Origin: Pelistega europaea
Lineage (GTDB): Bacteria; Pseudomonadota; Gammaproteobacteria; Burkholderiales; Burkholderiaceae_B
NCBI RefSeq assembly: GCF_013133775.1
Contig: NZ_JABGBO010000001.1
Span: 186,001 to 250,000 of the forward strand
Reading direction: 5' to 3'
Length of the DNA stretch: 64,000 bases
Shown piece by piece: positions 62,630 through 64,000 of this stretch. Made by a program: the position numbers and the translations under genes. Under the pieces are notes generated by a model. It had not been told where the DNA came from, searched no databases, and worked only from the letters and a program-made list of their open reading frames with translations. Each line of letters opens with the position of its first letter. The stretch's first letter is position 1.

Positions 62630-64000
62630 CTAAAAATTGACTTGTTGCCCACCATTCATAGATTGAATAAGATTTCCAATGGAGTCACCTGATGCAGGTT
62701 TAGCTGCACCTCCAGGCTGTCCAATAGGGATAGGTGTACCCACTGGCATATTGGGGTCAATAGAACTATTACGCAATCCAATAGAGGTAATGGCTTTACC
62801 AGGAGGGAATTCGTCAAAGTAGAAGTTATCCCCTATCTTGCTTAGCCCTTTGGGCATCTTGCCTGGAGTTGCCACAGGGATATTTTTAAGAGCTTGGGAC
62901 ATAAAATCAATCCAAATAGGAAGTGCTGCACCACCACCAGTTTCTCGGTCACCTAATGATGTAGGTCGGTCAAATCCCAGCCAAGTGACAGCGACTAACT
63001 TAGGTGTATAACCAGCAAACCATGCGTCTACTGCTTTGTTGGTTGTACCTGTCTTGCCTGCTAAATCTGTGCGTTTTAATGTAGCAGAAGCACGTGCAGC
63101 AGTACCAAAGCGGGCAACTCCACGGAGTAAATCATTTATCACATAGGCTGTGCGAGGATCTATTACACGGTTTTTCTCATCACCAGCACGCTGAGGATTA
63201 GTCTTCATAATAGTGATGACATTGCCATTTTGGACATTAATATCATCTACATGGTCGATTAGGTATGGATTTACACGATAGCCTCCATTGGCAAATACTG
63301 CGTAGGCTGTTGCCATCTGAAGAGGGGTTACACTACCAGTCCCTAATGCCATTGTGAGATAAGCCCCTTTGGGTGGCTGACGGCTCATATCAAAACCGAG
63401 GCGTTGAATGAAGTTGGCCGCATAGTCGGATCCTACCGTTTCAAGGACACGAATAGAGACCATATTCTTGGATTTGTATAACCCTTGACGAACTGTTTGG
63501 CTAACAGTATAGCTATTACCATAGTTCTTGGGTGTCCAAGGCTTGCTACCTGTCTTGCTCGCATCTAACACAAACGGTTGATCAGAGACAACGGTTTCAG
63601 GTGTCACACCACGCTCCAAGCTAGCAGCATAGATGAAAGGTTTGAAAGTGGATCCTGGTTGACGCCATGCTTGGGTTGCTCTATTAAAATCCCCAAAGTT
63701 GAAATCAAACCCACCCATCATAGCTTTAATTGCCCCGTCTTGAGGGTCAAGTGCCACCAATGCGGCTTGTACAATAGGTAGATTAATAATACTCCAATAA
63801 GGTTGTTTTTTGCTGTCTACTAATTGCTCAATATAGACAACTGAACCACGGCGAATTTTGCGAGTAGGACTAACATTGTCTGCTAAAGAACGTTTGGCGT
63901 TGTTAAGAGACACGCCAGTTAATTCAATTACATTGTCAATATCACGCATCACGACCACTTTGTTCTTGTCTGCTGACAATACCACAGCGGATAAAATATC
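62630..64000 (-). CDS. class A penicillin-binding protein 1A, 3' part
   Basis: The C-terminal 456 residues of a bifunctional peptidoglycan synthase; the frame stays open to the window edge (residues DILSA before the first GTG at 63985), so the glycosyltransferase domain lies outside. The transpeptidase motifs are STFK (in WRQPGSTFKPF, nucleophile Ser), SKN (in LYKSKNMVS) and KTGT (in LAGKTGTTNKAVDAWF). It crosslinks peptidoglycan in the periplasm. The C-terminus has a Pro/Gly-rich tail (PIPIGQPGGAAKPASGD). Confidence 0.93.
   Translation of the reverse strand, partial: DILSAVVLSADKNKVVVMRDIDNVIELTGVSLNNAKRSLADNVSPTRKIRRGSVVYIEQLVDSKKQPYWSIINLPIVQAALVALDPQDGAIKAMMGGFDFNFGDFNRATQAWRQPGSTFKPFIYAASLERGVTPETVVSDQPFVLDASKTGSKPWTPKNYGNSYTVSQTVRQGLYKSKNMVSIRVLETVGSDYAANFIQRLGFDMSRQPPKGAYLTMALGTGSVTPLQMATAYAVFANGGYRVNPYLIDHVDDINVQNGNVITIMKTNPQRAGDEKNRVIDPRTAYVINDLLRGVARFGTAARASATLKRTDLAGKTGTTNKAVDAWFAGYTPKLVAVTWLGFDRPTSLGDRETGGGAALPIWIDFMSQALKNIPVATPGKMPKGLSKIGDNFYFDEFPPGKAITSIGLRNSSIDPNMPVGTPIPIGQPGGAAKPASGDSIGNLIQSMNGGQQVNF

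Noticed and set aside
62826-62837. TTATCCCCTATC again inside the PBP gene as part of the same repeat family
   Set aside because: A single copy encoding the conserved-looking KIGDN; most likely chance use of the same codons.
1-64000. CRISPR arrays, insertion sequences, toxin-antitoxin pairs or prophage genes
   Set aside because: No regularly spaced repeats outside the coding tract at 9.7 kb, and no transposase, integrase, Cas or phage structural proteins among the readable genes.

Overview
The window is a gene-dense, low-GC (by eye a little over 40%) chromosomal stretch from a betaproteobacterium, most likely an asaccharolytic Alcaligenaceae relative of Bordetella such as Pelistega or Oligella. 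The placement rests on gene order (metX-metW-ampG; cyaY, lptM-like lipoprotein, lysA and a class A PBP side by side), on Liv-type ABC clusters combined with CoA ligases, on TRAP transporters, and on the absence of sugar-catabolic genes. The genus is inferred from GC impression and content only. I see no prophage, insertion sequence, CRISPR array or rRNA.

Left part (1-9.2 kb): an Lrp/AsnC regulator, then a MocR-type (GntR-aminotransferase) regulator divergent from a run of six genes: TRAP transporter P-Q-M, degradative class II HMG-CoA reductase, an M20 amidohydrolase and an AbgT-family transporter. TRAP plus HMG-CoA reductase suggests mevalonate uptake and oxidation to HMG-CoA; an HMG-CoA lyase that could finish the route to acetyl-CoA and acetoacetate lies at 29.6 kb. 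The regulator/TRAP intergenic region carries three ACTGTACC half-sites.

9.4-16 kb: an AlbA_2/HATPase regulator with an unusual internal IGDN repeat tract, a CorC-like CNNM/CBS membrane protein, TesB thioesterase, a YggS-type PLP protein and a Crp/Fnr-family regulator. 16-24.7 kb: a Liv-type ABC transporter bracketed by two AMP-forming CoA ligases. This looks like import and CoA activation of a carboxylic acid, with a Crp-type palindrome in the divergent promoter. A related site lies upstream of the acetyl/succinyl-CoA transferase at 58.8 kb.

24.8-31.4 kb: an exported alanine-racemase-family enzyme, a GST, a secreted Cys-rich hypothetical protein, peptide deformylase, DprA, HMG-CoA lyase and an AraC-type regulator. 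31.8-37.9 kb: a complete trans-4-hydroxyproline catabolic operon (epimerase, D-hydroxyproline dehydrogenase, deaminase, alpha-ketoglutarate semialdehyde dehydrogenase and an AGCS symporter) closed by a strong bidirectional terminator.

38-64 kb: mostly housekeeping. It holds a second acyl-CoA thioesterase, an unusual Fis-HTH regulator without an AAA+ domain, hemE-priA-rep, psd, brnQ, trhP, an MFS exporter, NAD(P)H-hydrate dehydratase, tRNA-Arg(CCG), cytochrome c5, gshA, metX-metW-ampG, the CoA-transferase, cyaY, a small lipoprotein, lysA and the 3' part of a PBP1A gene that runs off the right edge.

Nothing here is clearly an undescribed system. The best leads are the MocR-TRAP-HMG-CoA reductase locus, the repeat-bearing AlbA_2/HATPase protein, the putative Crp-family regulon and the stand-alone Fis-domain regulator.
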